Shown in pieces: positions 22,511 through 33,754 of a DNA stretch of 64,000 nt. Each line of letters begins with the position of its first letter. The stretch's first letter is position 1. The translations under genes were made by a program, and so were the position numbers. The notes under the pieces were generated by a model that made no database searches, was not told the DNA's origin, and saw only the letters and a program-made list of their open reading frames with translations. The DNA is from Nemertoderma westbladi (taxonomy: Eukaryota > Xenacoelomorpha > Nemertodermatida > Nemertodermatidae). The stretch lies in the NCBI GenBank assembly GCA_032718475.1, contig JAUCBJ010001856.1, forward strand, positions 47,372 through 111,371. The letters are read 5' to 3'.

Positions 22511-22950
22511 GAGTACTTAGTTCGATATCAAAACTTATATAAAACAAATCTTTTAATGGGGTTTAAGTGAGAATCTAGTCCAGGAGCAATGTAGTGCGAT
22601 CCAAATATTATAGTTTACAATAATCAATTAAAAATTATCTATATCTATATAGACAGGCCTCTCTCTACAGAATTATATACGTAGAAAACATCTTGAATCT
22701 GAATTACATGGATGAAAACATCTGAATTAAATCTTGAAAAGGTCTAGTTCTGTCTGTCACTGTCAGTAGGGCCTAGCTATATTATTATAACATGGGTCTA
22801 AACGCCGCGATAAATATAACCTAACTTATTTATAACATTATTTATGTCATTTTTACAATTATTTATACAGAAACTAATATAATTTGTGCAGTTTCTATCA
22901 CTTATAATGTATATGTACAATCATTTCGTAATGTTAAAATTTTGGAATAA
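22511..22950. other. gene-free AT-rich stretch
   Basis: No gene, tandem repeat or clear element was seen here. Confidence 0.5.
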
Positions 22951-23106
22951 AACTACATACATACTTGTTGCAAAGTACTTTACAGTGTTCTGATCCCTCG
23001 TGGCTTTATTTTCACTCACTCACTAACGTTCGTTCGTGTAACCAAGCCACTCGGATCACCACACTGTAAAGTGCTACTTTACACACAAGTACTGTATGTA
23101 AATAAT
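22951..23106. repeat. long hairpin next to the foldback element
   Basis: Text around TACTTGTTGCAAAGTACTTT and ACAGTGTTCTGATCC on the left pairs with GGATCACCACACTGTAAAG and ACACAAGTACTGTATGTA on the right. The arms are about 60 bp and the loop is short. It may be a MITE; no target duplication was confirmed. Confidence 0.6.
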
Positions 23107-23333
23107 TATTACAGCATGGGAGTATCCGCGGAGAGGGGGATTTCAACTAAAAAAAACTTAATTTATTAATCATTTTATTATTATTGTTGTATTGAGTACC
23201 ACAGTACACAGTACCATAGGTATATTGGTCGAAAGTATATCAGTACATTTCCGAAATATTGCACTTTGAATTTATCATTATAATAATCAAATCAAAAGTA
23301 TCTAAAACTAAAGCTCTTGAATTAACCAGTCAT

Positions 23334-23500
23334 ACTACTACTACTACTACTAGGATCGGCATGCTGCTTTGCAGCTGCATTTTCAAGAATGCTGTGCCGG
23401 CTTATCGACAAAATTGCACCGCCACAACTCCCTATCACCCATGACATTTGCTAGATCATCCGCATCTTCAAGGCCAGTGTCCATTAAGATGCGTCTCAAG
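23334..23500 (-). mobile_element. RTE-like LINE 3' end with 9-bp target duplication
   Basis: The insertion starts with a (CTA)n run and reads backwards through the family's 3' hairpin and C-terminal coding text to GCGTCTCAAG. It is flanked by ACCAGTCAT at 23325-23333 and 23501-23509, a 9-bp target duplication. The uninterrupted target can be read in the opposite arm of the foldback element (ATGACTGG near 24287). Confidence 0.85.
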
Positions 23501-23801
23501 ACCAGTCATCGCCCACGTATGGCATTTGGTTCGGTGGTGGGTTGGGAAGCAATGGTTCGGCCGCGGAGGGGTGGTTCACTACACCAACATGCCAGTCGGG
23601 ATCACCACCCCCTCCCAATGCAGCTGGACTTTCAACTGGGTGATCGGCGGCCGGAAAGACGGCCATTGCCTGCTTGTCAATCCCAAACAGAACGCCATAT
23701 GGTCTAGGTAGCGAGCCAGGCGTTGGTTAACAACATTGATATAAAGTAGTGGAATATGTTCCACAAAACCATTAATTGCTTCTTTGGCTGCTATTGTTAT
23801 T

Positions 23802-23960
23802 TCTTGAGACGCATCTTAAAGGACACTGGCCTTGAAGGTGCGGATGATCTAGCAAATGTCATGGATGATTGTGGCGGCGCAATTTTGCCGACAAGCCGGC
23901 ACAGCATTCTTAAAAATGCAGCTGCAATGCAGCATACCGATCCTACTAGTAGTAGTAGTA
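23802..23960 (+). mobile_element. RTE-like LINE 3' end in the foldback loop
   Basis: It begins TTCTTGAGACGCATCTTAAA, continues through the C-terminal codons (D-D-L-A-N-V-M) and the GCAGCTGCAATGCAGCAT hairpin, and ends with (TAG)n. It sits at the centre of the foldback, between the complementary GGCTGCTATTGTT blocks. Confidence 0.8.
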
Positions 23961-24520
23961 CAGCCAACAATAGCAGCCGAAGAAGCAATGAGTGGTTTTG
24001 TGGAACATATTCCACTACTTTATATCAATGTTGTTCCATCGCCTGGCTCGCTACCTAGACCATATTGCATTCTGTTTGGGGACTGACAAGCAGGCAATGG
24101 CCGTTCTTCCAGCCGCCGATCACCCAGTTGAAAGTCCAGCTGCATTGGGAGGGGGTGGTGATCCCGACTGGCATGTTGGTGTAGTGAACCACCCCTTCGC
24201 TGCTGAACTATTTCTTCCCAACCCAACCCCGACCACCCCTTTGTGGCCGAACCATTCCAACCCATCCCACCACCGAACCAAATGCGATGACTGGCAAATT
24301 CAAGAGCTTTAGTTTTAGATACTTTTGATTTGATTATTATAATGATAAAACAAAAATAATACAATAATTAATAAATTAAGTTTTTTTAGTTAAAATCCCC
24401 CCCCCCCCCCCCCCTCTGGATACTCCCATGCTGTAAAACATTATTACATTAAATTTTTCGAACCTTGCTCATCTGTAGGCCTACCACTGTACGTAAACAC
24501 CATAGAATAATATTGATAAT

Positions 24521-24760
24521 GATTCCCTATGTAAAACCAAGACAATAGATTAGCCGTAACGCGACATTAGCCGTACTTTTTGAGTAGCCGTACCGCGACT
24601 TTCAAAATCGTGTTACGGCTACTCTGAAAATTAGCCGTAACGCGACTTTCCTTTCCGTAACGCGACACTAGCCGTACCGCCACTGCGCCCTATGTAAAAC
24701 CAAGACAATAGATTAGAAGTAACGCGACAATTAGCCGTAACCCCTCCACGGCCGAATCAT
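24521..24760. repeat. TAGCCGTAACGCGAC minisatellite inside a 167-bp direct duplication
   Basis: TAGCCGTAACGCGAC and variants occur about seven times, some inverted. The phrase CCCTATGTAAAACCAAGACA followed by ATAGATTA occurs at about 24524 and again at 24690. Confidence 0.75.
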
Positions 24761-24764
24761 TCCA

Positions 24765-25000
24765 ACTAGTAGGTTTTGTTAAAAGTGTAAACTGACGTCG
24801 GAAATAAAATCAGCAACCAAAAATATAAAACAAAGTTTCAGCAAGGTGGTATGGCGTCCTTATATTTTGACCTACAGTTCGCCGGACAGACAGACATAGA
24901 GACATAATAGTTTTCGTTAAAAGTGAAAACTGACGTTTGGAATGAAATCATCGACCGGGAAAAACCCCATAACATAACTTTTAGCTATAAAGAATGCATT
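24765..25000. repeat. diverged direct repeat of about 130 bp
   Basis: GTTAAAAGTG-AAACTGACGT followed by GGAAT-AAATCA and AAAAA-TATAAA text occurs at about 24778 and again at about 24913, with moderate divergence. No coding content is seen. Confidence 0.5.
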
Positions 25001-28000
25001 CGTTATATTTTGACAGACAAACCGTCAGTAACACAATCCCATACAGACAGTTTTCGCAGACACTTACACATAGTAAGGTTAACATTATCACTAATAAATT
25101 TTTAACTACATTAGCTATTAATAAACGGTTTGAAATGTTGAAATCCTCATATAAATCTGCACCAGGAGGGATTGAAAATGAAAAATCGATTTTTTCGGAA
25201 TTAGTCAACCTCCCCCCCCCCCCCCCCCCCCCACCCCTTAAATGAACAAAATGAAATAAGCCCTAAAATATATTTGTAATAGAAAAAATATTTCATAAAA
25301 CATTTCAATAAATGAAAAGTAAAAATAAATACCGCGGTGTGACACAAGAATGTGCCGTATTTTTAAAGTTCGATGTCTGCCTGTATGCCAACCTGTCATA
25401 TTTATAACTTACATTGGGCACATGCTTAGCAAAGTCGGCAATGACGTCTATGTGGGATCGAATTGGTGACCTCCAGGATAGAATTTGTCACTCACACCAT
25501 TCCGCTAGCGGCTCAGTTAAACCACTCATTCACCCAAAACACTGTCATATTGTTTGTCCTGTTGTCCGTTTTTGTTCGAATTACGGGCAATTATGTAGGC
25601 CTACATATTGGGATGCCCCCCGATGCCCCCCCCCCCCTTTTTTATTGGAAGTAGATCAGGATTTAATGATAATTTCAAATCTTTATGTAGTGAAAGTTTT
25701 AAAATCTCACACAGGCCACTAGAGGGCGCCCAAATTTTTTTCACACTTTTATTTACCTTTGGTGATTCTCTTTTCGATGGTATATTGTATTCTATACAAT
25801 ACCCCCCCCCCACCCCCTTAAGGCAGTTTTTCAATGAGTTAAGAAAATTTAAGAGTTAAGGGGCCGCTGACTTTTCCCTATTTAGAAAGCTGTAATGGCT
25901 TCAGCAATATATGCACTGACGGTGTAAATAAAGTTCAAGTTTGTATCTTGTCGCATGTTTGTTTATATTTCCCTCCCCTGGGCCGAAAAGGTGAGTGGAG
26001 ATTAACTGCACGTGAGACGAAACTGAGATGTCATGTGATTGATTTCGGATTTTAATATTCTCCGTAATTTTGCGTGATTTAATATAAGCCCAAATAGGCA
26101 TTAAAAGTAAATTGGTGGATGTATTCATTCATCATCGTAGTAATCATGCGTGATTATGACATGTAGGTACACATTACACGCTTATTTTCCTTTACTTAGG
26201 TTGACTATTTGTTCATGTGATGCGAATGAGAATGAGTACGAATTCATTTCACTATACTGTAATAAGGTGAAGAATATGTAGCTTAGCTGTGGTGCAAATC
26301 AACTGTCTATTGAATGAAACACCACTTTCGAACGCCTGTCATTTAAAGCCGCTTATTTTCGATCCACAGTTTTACTGAAGTTGTGAACGGTTTTATCCCA
26401 CCGAACGATAAGTAAGCTTTGATTAAATAAAAATATTAAACGACACCCGGTGCTCGGAAAATGTGTTGCAAATGTTTAATAAACCTTTTTTTATTTTTAA
26501 AGTAAATAAATCGGATAGTATAGCAAACAAAGACATTTACAAAGATGCAGGGCATGCAGCATCGATGCAGCATGCGTACTGCAGCATCGAGGTTGGTGAG
26601 TTAATTACATGTCAAATATTAAATAAATGTTCGCGGACCTACAATCTACATAATATTACGTAATATAATTAATTACTACAACAATAACAAACAGAAGCAA
26701 TATAACGTAATCTATTAAATTCAAGACGTGAACACCAGAAAAAAAAGAAAAAGAAATGACGATTCAGAAAATAGTAAAACTGATAACCAACGTATGAGTT
26801 AGTAAAACTGCAAGAATAGTACAATATTATTTTTGTTAACCCGCTTTTAGTTATCAATTAATCAAATTACCAAAAAAAGTATTCAATGCCCTGCCCTGTT
26901 ATTATTGACTGTTATTGGCCCCCAAAGTATCACTTTACAATGAAATAGAGCATGAAGGTTGTAATTGATGATGTACTCAATAAACAAACCCTGCTAAATG
27001 TACATTCTAGCTCAGCTCAACAATAAGATAAACCGGTTGAGGCAACTGGAAGCTGAAAAAATTGGAACTTCTCTGACCACGTGGATAATATTTAATTAAT
27101 ATTAAGTAGTGTTCCGTTCCCGTATATTTATTTGCACTTCCGTATCACTTTATTGCGTTCCTACCCGAGTAATATTATTTTACATGTCACCCTAGCGACC
27201 GATTGCGATTGTAACAACTAAATGAGTATCGTGGAATTCAATAAAGTGAATTTAAAGCGCAATACAGTACAGTAGTGAGAGGAATGCAATGAAATGTTAC
27301 TTTATTGCATTCTATCACATATATTGGAATGAAAGCAATGAGACAGTAACAATGATCAATAAAAATTAGAAAATTTAAAAGTGGTGGTTTGAGTAATAGA
27401 AGGTTTCCCAAAATGTCAAATTTCAAAACTGGAATTATAAAAACGCCGATAATTTGATTTACAGAACAATAAAACAATTAAGATGAATAACATTTGGATA
27501 AATATTAACTCATTTAGAATCACAAACACAAATGGGTGAGTGTAAAAGTAATTAAGGATAGGTAAAAGAATAAACAAGAACAATTAGAAAATTGATTTTA
27601 AATTCTGCATCTTTTTTTCAAAATGTTGTGCAGAGTAGAAAATGGAACATAAAATAAAATAACCGAGACCGAAAGCGATTTGGTGGGAACCGGAAAGTGG
27701 AATCGGTAGATGTGAGTCCAGTGCGCCCAGGTACTAATGCAAAATTAAGTCATAAAACTAATTGGGTATTAAAGAATAACTTCATTATTGCTATAATTAA
27801 GGTCTCTGCCTACTGCATCTTCTTCTATTTGAACCCAAAAGCCCAATTTAATGGTAGATTTACACACTTAATTCCAAACTCCATAAGTCTAAATGGCCAA
27901 CTTGGTTTGTTTTAAAGCAAAATAGTTTGCAGTAATATCAAAAGCATTACATCAAGAAGAAAATCCAAAAATATTCCACTGTTATTAAATTCAAATACAT

Positions 28001-30040
28001 AAATAATAAGCGACCCTTGCGGTGAATGAGTGGTCCAATACATTGATAACAGATTAGAGTTCAACAGCGATATGCAAGGGAGATCGAACTGCTAACCTCC
28101 GCGTCAAAAGTGCCATGTCAATCATGAAAGTGTCTCATACAGAAAGGTCGGCCTGTTAGGTCTACAGCATTGGGAATGGTTGGAGTGCCAGACATCGACG
28201 TCATCACTTCGACCCCACGTGGACGTAAAAGCCGACTTCGCTACTATATAGTGCTCAACGAAAAGCATACTAAAACCAAAACAAAAAGGGTCGTATTTAA
28301 TTATCACCACTAAAACAAGGTATATTTGACTTCAAACTAATTTTAACTTTCGTGTGAGATTTAAAATTGTTCAGTAAATTATATGGAAGTAAAATGTGAA
28401 ATACAGAAAAAATTTACAAACGAATAAACTAAAGTATAATTAAAAATAAAATAATATAAAATGAATGAACAATGATGAACGAACCTTAATTAATATTTAA
28501 ATTAATTCATAATTAATTGAATACAATCAAAAACAGAACTTAGATAATAATTTAATTATACGATGATGCATTTGTGGTTAAACAAACATGATTGCGTTTG
28601 TTTGTGGTTTGAGACAGTTCAACAAACTAGAAATATACAAATAGAGACTATGAATAATTATTTTTTTTTGGAAAGGCAATCAAAACTCATCCCTCTCCTA
28701 GAATAATTAATCTCTAAACCTAGAATAATTACTAGAATAAAATATCGGCGTCCATCCATTCATTCATCATCATCATTACGTTCTAAATTCCTATTTTTTT
28801 AAATTAGATAGCAGCGTATTTTTTCTGAGGATTCCAATAGAATTGAAGAGGTCTTTAGTACATTCTGTAGGAATAAAACGATTTTATTCAATTCTACTTT
28901 TAATTCTATTATTTTTTTTTCGGAAGCCATCTCGGCGAATTGACCATCCCGGCTGTATGTTAACTATCAATTAGGCGAAAGAAGCAACACGTTACAACGT
29001 TGTATTATTATAACCAAAACAATAAACGGGAGTCAATGACAGAGGTCACAATGTAATTTTAGCTAGTAATCAGAGCTGCTATTTGGGTACATTTTCTCCT
29101 GAAGGGAGATGGTACAATAATAATGTTTGATTGTTTTGTTTTATCAACATTGCAAGAATGATGTGTTTTTAATAATAAAGAAAAACAAATGAAATTGAAA
29201 GTGGAATTGAATAGAACCCATATATTATATCTGAATATAATAAGAAATAGGTGAAAAGCGGAATTATATATTTCGCTTTTTTATCTATTGACACTCTGAG
29301 TCACATTTAAAATAAAAATTAAAAGTTATATACTGCAAAGAGTTAATTATTGAAGATGACATTATGACATTTGAACTGCACATAAAGAGTGAATATTGAA
29401 TTGATATTTAATAAACAATAACTCGCTGATGGCAATATTGGCATATATTCATAATTAATGTCCATAACAACACATAATAAATAAATCTGCACGTAATAGT
29501 ACTGTTATCAAATAAAATATACACAATAATACATTCCATCTGCTACAAAATGAAAATATATAATAATTTGTAAATGATAATAAATTCAATGATGACCATA
29601 TTAATGTTGCCTATGAACAGATATTAAAGAGCAATCAAAACAAAATTCAGAAAAAAACACACTGTATTATGAATGGCACAGTATAGTGTGCGGGATGGGG
29701 GCCTTTTTAACAAATAAGATGGCTTACAAATAGAACGAAATAATGTTTGCATTAGTTCATTGTGTGTGTTTTAGTTCCGAATTATTATTATATGATGCCA
29801 TTTTGTGGAACGATGAACAACCAATGAGATATAGAGTATGATCAACTGGACAACATTTAAGTATTTAAAAAATACAAACATCAAGGAGTCGTCGATTGGT
29901 TTTACTGTATATTGTGAGGTGCGTATAAACAGCCATACAGGTGGCCATAACTATTAATTAGTGATAAATTGATTTCACATGAAGCTTCCCCCCCCCCCCC
30001 CCCCCCCCAACTGGTTGGAAGCTAACTAAGTAGCGACTAT
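25000..30040. other. 5-kb AT-rich stretch without recognisable genes
   Basis: I found no ORF with family features on either strand. The region holds long poly-C tracts (21 C at 25212-25232, shorter runs near 25620 and 25802, 21 C at 29988-30008). A partial copy of the foldback core (ACCAAAACAATAAACG) lies at about 29012-29029. A weak tRNA B-box-like word (AGTTCGATCTCCC, minus strand) lies near 28083. Short ORFs here translate homopolymers or AT-rich text. Unmasked exons of a larger gene cannot be excluded. Confidence 0.5.
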
Positions 30041-30467
30041 CATCTGATCTAAAACTCAATTAAAATCAATAAATTACACGAAATAATCGCTCTGGCGAAA
30101 TGTCCAAACAAATTTAAAGCAATACCAATAACAGGTTTCGTATGGGTTAAGTTTATCTTTCTAAGGTTATTATTACAGCGACTCCGTAAGTTATATATTT
30201 TAAAAATACATTCATTATTAGTATATCGAGTAAGTAAGGTCGTCATATCAAAAAGCAAGCAAAAACATTAATATTATAAAAAATGTTTGCTACGTGCTCC
30301 AGGCAAGTGGTAAATCATTTATAGCCCGGGAGTAACAACGATAGAGCAGCCAATAAGATCACGTGCCATGAAAGCGTTATACTCAATTCAATCAAGCAGA
30401 TAAACCTTCAATTTGTTTGACCAGTTTCGTAATGTTGTTCGCGAATCCTGAACTGAGAATTCGCAGG
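30040..30467. other. 3' flank of the hydrolase gene
   Basis: This 430-bp stretch lies downstream of the minus-strand hydrolase stop codon. I see no AATAAA in the right orientation close to the stop and no other feature. Confidence 0.4.
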
Positions 30468-32051
30468 TCAGTTGTTTAGAACTTTTTTAATAAACTTAGA
30501 AATATACTGCGCGGTTTCCCGAGAATGTTCCATATCGTACACGAGACTGCGGTGAGTTGAGTTGGCGACGACCTTCTCTTCCGTTTCCGGAAACGCAGAC
30601 CGTGGGAACCAGTTGGCCGGATTGCCGGCCCGTTGGATAAGCAAACTGGGCAACTCTATTCGATCCTTGGACAGCGTGCGAGAGACCGCCAACGCGGATT
30701 TGGTAGATATATAGTCGAACTCGCGAAGAGTGGCGGCGAATACCGAGCCTGAACGCAACTCGGCGACAATCAAACCCAAATCCTCGTCCGAAACGCCAGT
30801 GAAGTTAAACCGAAGATGGTCAAATTCCCTGGGATCGATGAGACCCAAGTCGATGGCGAGATGGAGGACTCCAGTGGGTTGAATGTGTACGAGAGTGCTG
30901 AATAGGTCGTAGAGACTCGAACTGGATCGGTTGGGCGGTTGAGAGAGGAACAAGGCCTCGTCCCGAGGTAAAGTAGCGTTGAACTCAGCACTGTCGATAA
31001 ATGCTAACCCGGCGAACATATTGGGGAACTTAGAGGCGGCGTAGGCAACGTGATGGCCGCCGTACGAGTGGCCAACGTAGAAGAACTTCCCATTGGCATC
31101 CACGTTGGTCTCCCTAACCAGCAAGGTAAAGTACTCCACGTTGGTTTGCGAATATTGCGGCTCGTTAAAGAACATCACGTTGTCGTACTCGAGACCCTCA
31201 GAGAAACCGTAACCATGGCGACTATAGGTGCAGACTCGGTGTCCGTCGACTACGAGATGGTGGACCAGGTAGGGGATTGCCGCGGATCCGAAGCCGCCCA
31301 ATCCGTGTTCGAGAACCACCGTGGAGACGCTGTCGCCGGCGTCCTGGCCGTGACACTGCCAGAAGAACGCGGTCCGGTAATGAGACTCGAAGCCGACTGT
31401 GTACATGTCGGTGGATCGATTCATGTAGAGTCGCATATCGAAGGTGACGGCGAACGGATAGTAAGCGGAGCTCGCGTAGATGAGGACGAGCACGAGATGG
31501 AAGATAAAGTAGACGGTGACGAGGAAGATGGAGCACCAGCTGCAGCCGGGAGGGTCATCGTCTTCCAGACGGGGAGAGTATTTAACTTCGTCAGGGTTGT
31601 CGAAATCCTTCATAAGTATCATTCCGTCGGCGATCGCGTCTTCGTCGGAGAGCTTCGCGGAGCGGATGCGCTCGATGAAGAGGCCGATGAGTATGATGGC
31701 AGCGAACCCGGAGACACCGGCCGCGATCGCAAAATCGAAGTTTATGTGGACGGTGTTGGTGACGAGGAAGGAATAGCCAACGGTGGCGGCGACCGCGCAG
31801 AAAGCAAAGAAGCCGCAGCCCACGGCGTGGATGGTGTACCAGGTGTGGACCCTGAGGGAGCCGGTGAACCGCGGGGGGCAGAAGTAGTGGAGGAGGACGT
31901 AGATACCGGCGAAGCAGGTGAATATGGCGCAGTGTGAGCTGGAGTAGTAGCCGCGGACGAGGAGACGGGCGATGAGGATGTAGGTGGCGAAGAGAACAGT
32001 GAAGAAGGCAATTAGAGCGATACTAAGTACCTTGCAGACGGACGCCATCAT
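30468..32051 (-). CDS. multipass-membrane alpha/beta hydrolase, intronless
   Basis: This single open frame encodes 527 residues from the ATG at 32051. The next ATG at 32048 has the better context (A at -3, G at +4) and gives 526. Hydrophobic segments at about residues 10-32, 40-57, 74-99, 104-126 and 174-197 suggest five membrane spans, with an acidic loop (residues 130-170) between spans 4 and 5. The rest is an alpha/beta-hydrolase fold: an E-H-G-L-G-G oxyanion-type loop (about 248-253), a nucleophile elbow G-H-S-Y-G-G with Ser about 329, a F-I-D-S-A strand end (Asp about 353), and a likely catalytic His about 509 in D-M-E-H-S-R. A serine hydrolase acting on a lipid or ester is inferred; the substrate is unknown. 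The gene is clearly more GC-rich than its surroundings and has no introns, unlike the ShKT gene, suggesting a retrocopy or transfer. No disabling change is seen. Confidence 0.82.
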   Translation of the reverse strand: MMASVCKVLSIALIAFFTVLFATYILIARLLVRGYYSSSHCAIFTCFAGIYVLLHYFCPPRFTGSLRVHTWYTIHAVGCGFFAFCAVAATVGYSFLVTNTVHINFDFAIAAGVSGFAAIILIGLFIERIRSAKLSDEDAIADGMILMKDFDNPDEVKYSPRLEDDDPPGCSWCSIFLVTVYFIFHLVLVLIYASSAYYPFAVTFDMRLYMNRSTDMYTVGFESHYRTAFFWQCHGQDAGDSVSTVVLEHGLGGFGSAAIPYLVHHLVVDGHRVCTYSRHGYGFSEGLEYDNVMFFNEPQYSQTNVEYFTLLVRETNVDANGKFFYVGHSYGGHHVAYAASKFPNMFAGLAFIDSAEFNATLPRDEALFLSQPPNRSSSSLYDLFSTLVHIQPTGVLHLAIDLGLIDPREFDHLRFNFTGVSDEDLGLIVAELRSGSVFAATLREFDYISTKSALAVSRTLSKDRIELPSLLIQRAGNPANWFPRSAFPETEEKVVANSTHRSLVYDMEHSRETAQYISKFIKKVLNN

Positions 32052-33027
32052 ATTTTGTATTATCAATAACCAGACAACGGATACCGGTATATGAAGGAAT
32101 CACGACTACAAATTTTCGAGTCGTAAGCGTTAAAGTTCAGTGCATTAGCTAAAACTTACTTTTTAAATATTTGATAGTTTATAATATAAAATCCAAATGC
32201 AAATACTTATCACTATTAATTAAGATATATATATATATACGTACCCTATGCTTAATGTACGAAATAATCATATAATCACAGAGTAAGATACCGTAAGCTA
32301 AAAGGGCATCATTGTATGTCTATGTATTTAACTCTGCTAAGCCATGTTTATCTATTTGCCAAGATGGGATTTGCGTCCAGTTTCGTCCCCCCCCCCCCAA
32401 CCTCCCCTTTCTCCGATCCTCCCCGTGAGATTAATTAATTCTAACTGAGTCGAAAGCCCGCTGCGGTTTGAATGAGCCCAACATTGAGGTCATACGAGTA
32501 AGCATAGGCCTACGCATTACCTGAAATGTCCTTATGTTATTTAAAGTAAAGGACGCTCACTAGCCAAAAGTTAACTATTTTTTCAGCATCATTTCAGAAT
32601 CAAGTCATATATCTGTCTATCAACTCATGTATTCATGAGCTGATTCTAACGATGTCGATATTCCAAGGGTAATTTATAGTAGTATGGCTTAGATGGGCAG
32701 TGGGCTAACTGTTCATCATATTTTCGATTATAATTGGCCTTTACCTTTAAGATAAGTGTCTCAAATAATATTTAACAATAAATTCGAATATTTAATTAAA
32801 GCAGGAATGTCTATATATATCACAATTCACAATCATTCAAACGGATTGGATATGGAGATATAACAGTATAATATAGCTAGGTGGCGTAGGGAATATTATT
32901 AGAACCAGCATTTCATTAAAATTAATCAATACAATAGTAATATTACAAAATTAGTGCAATTACAATAGTAATCGTCTTCTATTTAATAGTCAGTCATTTA
33001 ATAGCCATATCATATCACTTAAATGAC
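32052..33027. other. intergenic stretch between the two intronless genes
   Basis: The stretch contains a short (TA)n run near 32226-32239 and a C-run near 32389-32398. No coding sequence or repeat element was recognised. It must include the promoter of the hydrolase and the 3' end of the DUF4291 gene if both are active. Confidence 0.45.
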
Positions 33028-33687
33028 TCAAATCAAGTGCAGTTTTATTGCCAATTCAGGGTCTGAAACAGGATATATTCCTTCCTGAGGCATCATTAAC
33101 TTGCCTTCATCTGCATTACCAACAAACTTGCTATTTTCCAATACAAATTCAGTGATATCGGTAACGTCGATGATGAATTCGTCCGAGAATTTTAGTACCA
33201 TAGCACCACGCAATCCAAGCTGAATCGCCCTTCGGTCCGGTACTTTACTACCATTTGGTAAATGATCTGGATCCCATTGAAGTCTCACTTCATCAGCCTT
33301 GGGGTTTAACTTCTTGGCAGCGACGTCGTTACCACTATTTCCCTTGGATGCAACACATTTTGACAAAATATCTTCAAACCCTTTCCGAGTTATTCTTATA
33401 GCTAAAATACGCTCCTGATTATGCTTACTCGCCCACCCCGATCGAAACATCATCCACAAAAAATTAGTCTTTATCCACGTCATCCTTCCCATATTAAACC
33501 CACTATTGATAACGGATTCTGAATGAAGGTTTGCATTGAGTACAACTTGTTCAGCTATTTTCATATTATAAGCCTGATAAACAATTATTGAGCTCTCGTC
33601 AAACTGTGCCATAATATGATTTCCGGTTTTGGGCCACGAATCTTTTTGGTCAGCATAAGAAGAAACTCTTAGCGGGAAATTACTCAT
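33028..33687 (-). CDS. DUF4291-family protein, intronless
   Basis: A single frame of 219 residues starts at the ATG at 33687; the frame is open slightly further upstream but without an ATG. It shows the DUF4291 signatures in order: I-V-Y-Q-A-Y (about 35-40), R-M-T-W-I-K-x-x-F-L-W-M-M-x-R-S-G-W (about 68-85), a Q-E-R-x-L-A-I-R-I segment, V-R-L-Q-W-D-P-D-H (about 134-142), R-R-A-I-Q-L-G-L-R-G (about 152-161) and a V-T-D-I-T strand (about 175-179). The length is normal for the family, which occurs in bacteria, fungi and animals. Its biochemical role is not established, and I assign none. No signal peptide or membrane span is visible, so it is probably cytosolic. A hAT-like element begins 68 bp upstream of the ATG. 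Confidence 0.88.
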   Translation of the reverse strand: MSNFPLRVSSYADQKDSWPKTGNHIMAQFDESSIIVYQAYNMKIAEQVVLNANLHSESVINSGFNMGRMTWIKTNFLWMMFRSGWASKHNQERILAIRITRKGFEDILSKCVASKGNSGNDVAAKKLNPKADEVRLQWDPDHLPNGSKVPDRRAIQLGLRGAMVLKFSDEFIIDVTDITEFVLENSKFVGNADEGKLMMPQEGIYPVSDPELAIKLHLI

Positions 33688-33754
33688 TGTATTAATGTCT
33701 GAATGTATCACTAACTACTGTATTATATAAATGGCGGCCCGATAGGCCTAGCAG

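Larger units (their letters stand above)
23098..24452. mobile_element. foldback element with two nested LINE insertions
   Basis: The outer ends are inverted: ACAGCATGGGAGTATCC at about 23113 matches GGATACTCCCATGCTGT at about 24418. The two arms stay complementary for about 500 bp each after removing insertions. Examples are TCAAAAGTATCTAAAACTAA against its complement, and the paired GGTTCGG-GGTGGGTTGGGAA blocks. The left arm is interrupted by an antisense LINE 3' end at 23334-23500 and the centre by a sense LINE 3' end at 23802-23960. No transposase gene is present, so it is non-autonomous. Confidence 0.8.

Noticed and set aside
28050-28140. tRNA-like sequence with AGTTCGATCTCCC
   Set aside because: Only a B-box-like word is convincing; no A-box at proper spacing was found.
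31050-31937. 295-codon plus-strand ORF opposite the hydrolase
   Set aside because: It is the antisense shadow of a GC-rich gene; its Val/Gly/Asp/Glu-rich composition and lack of motifs argue against coding.
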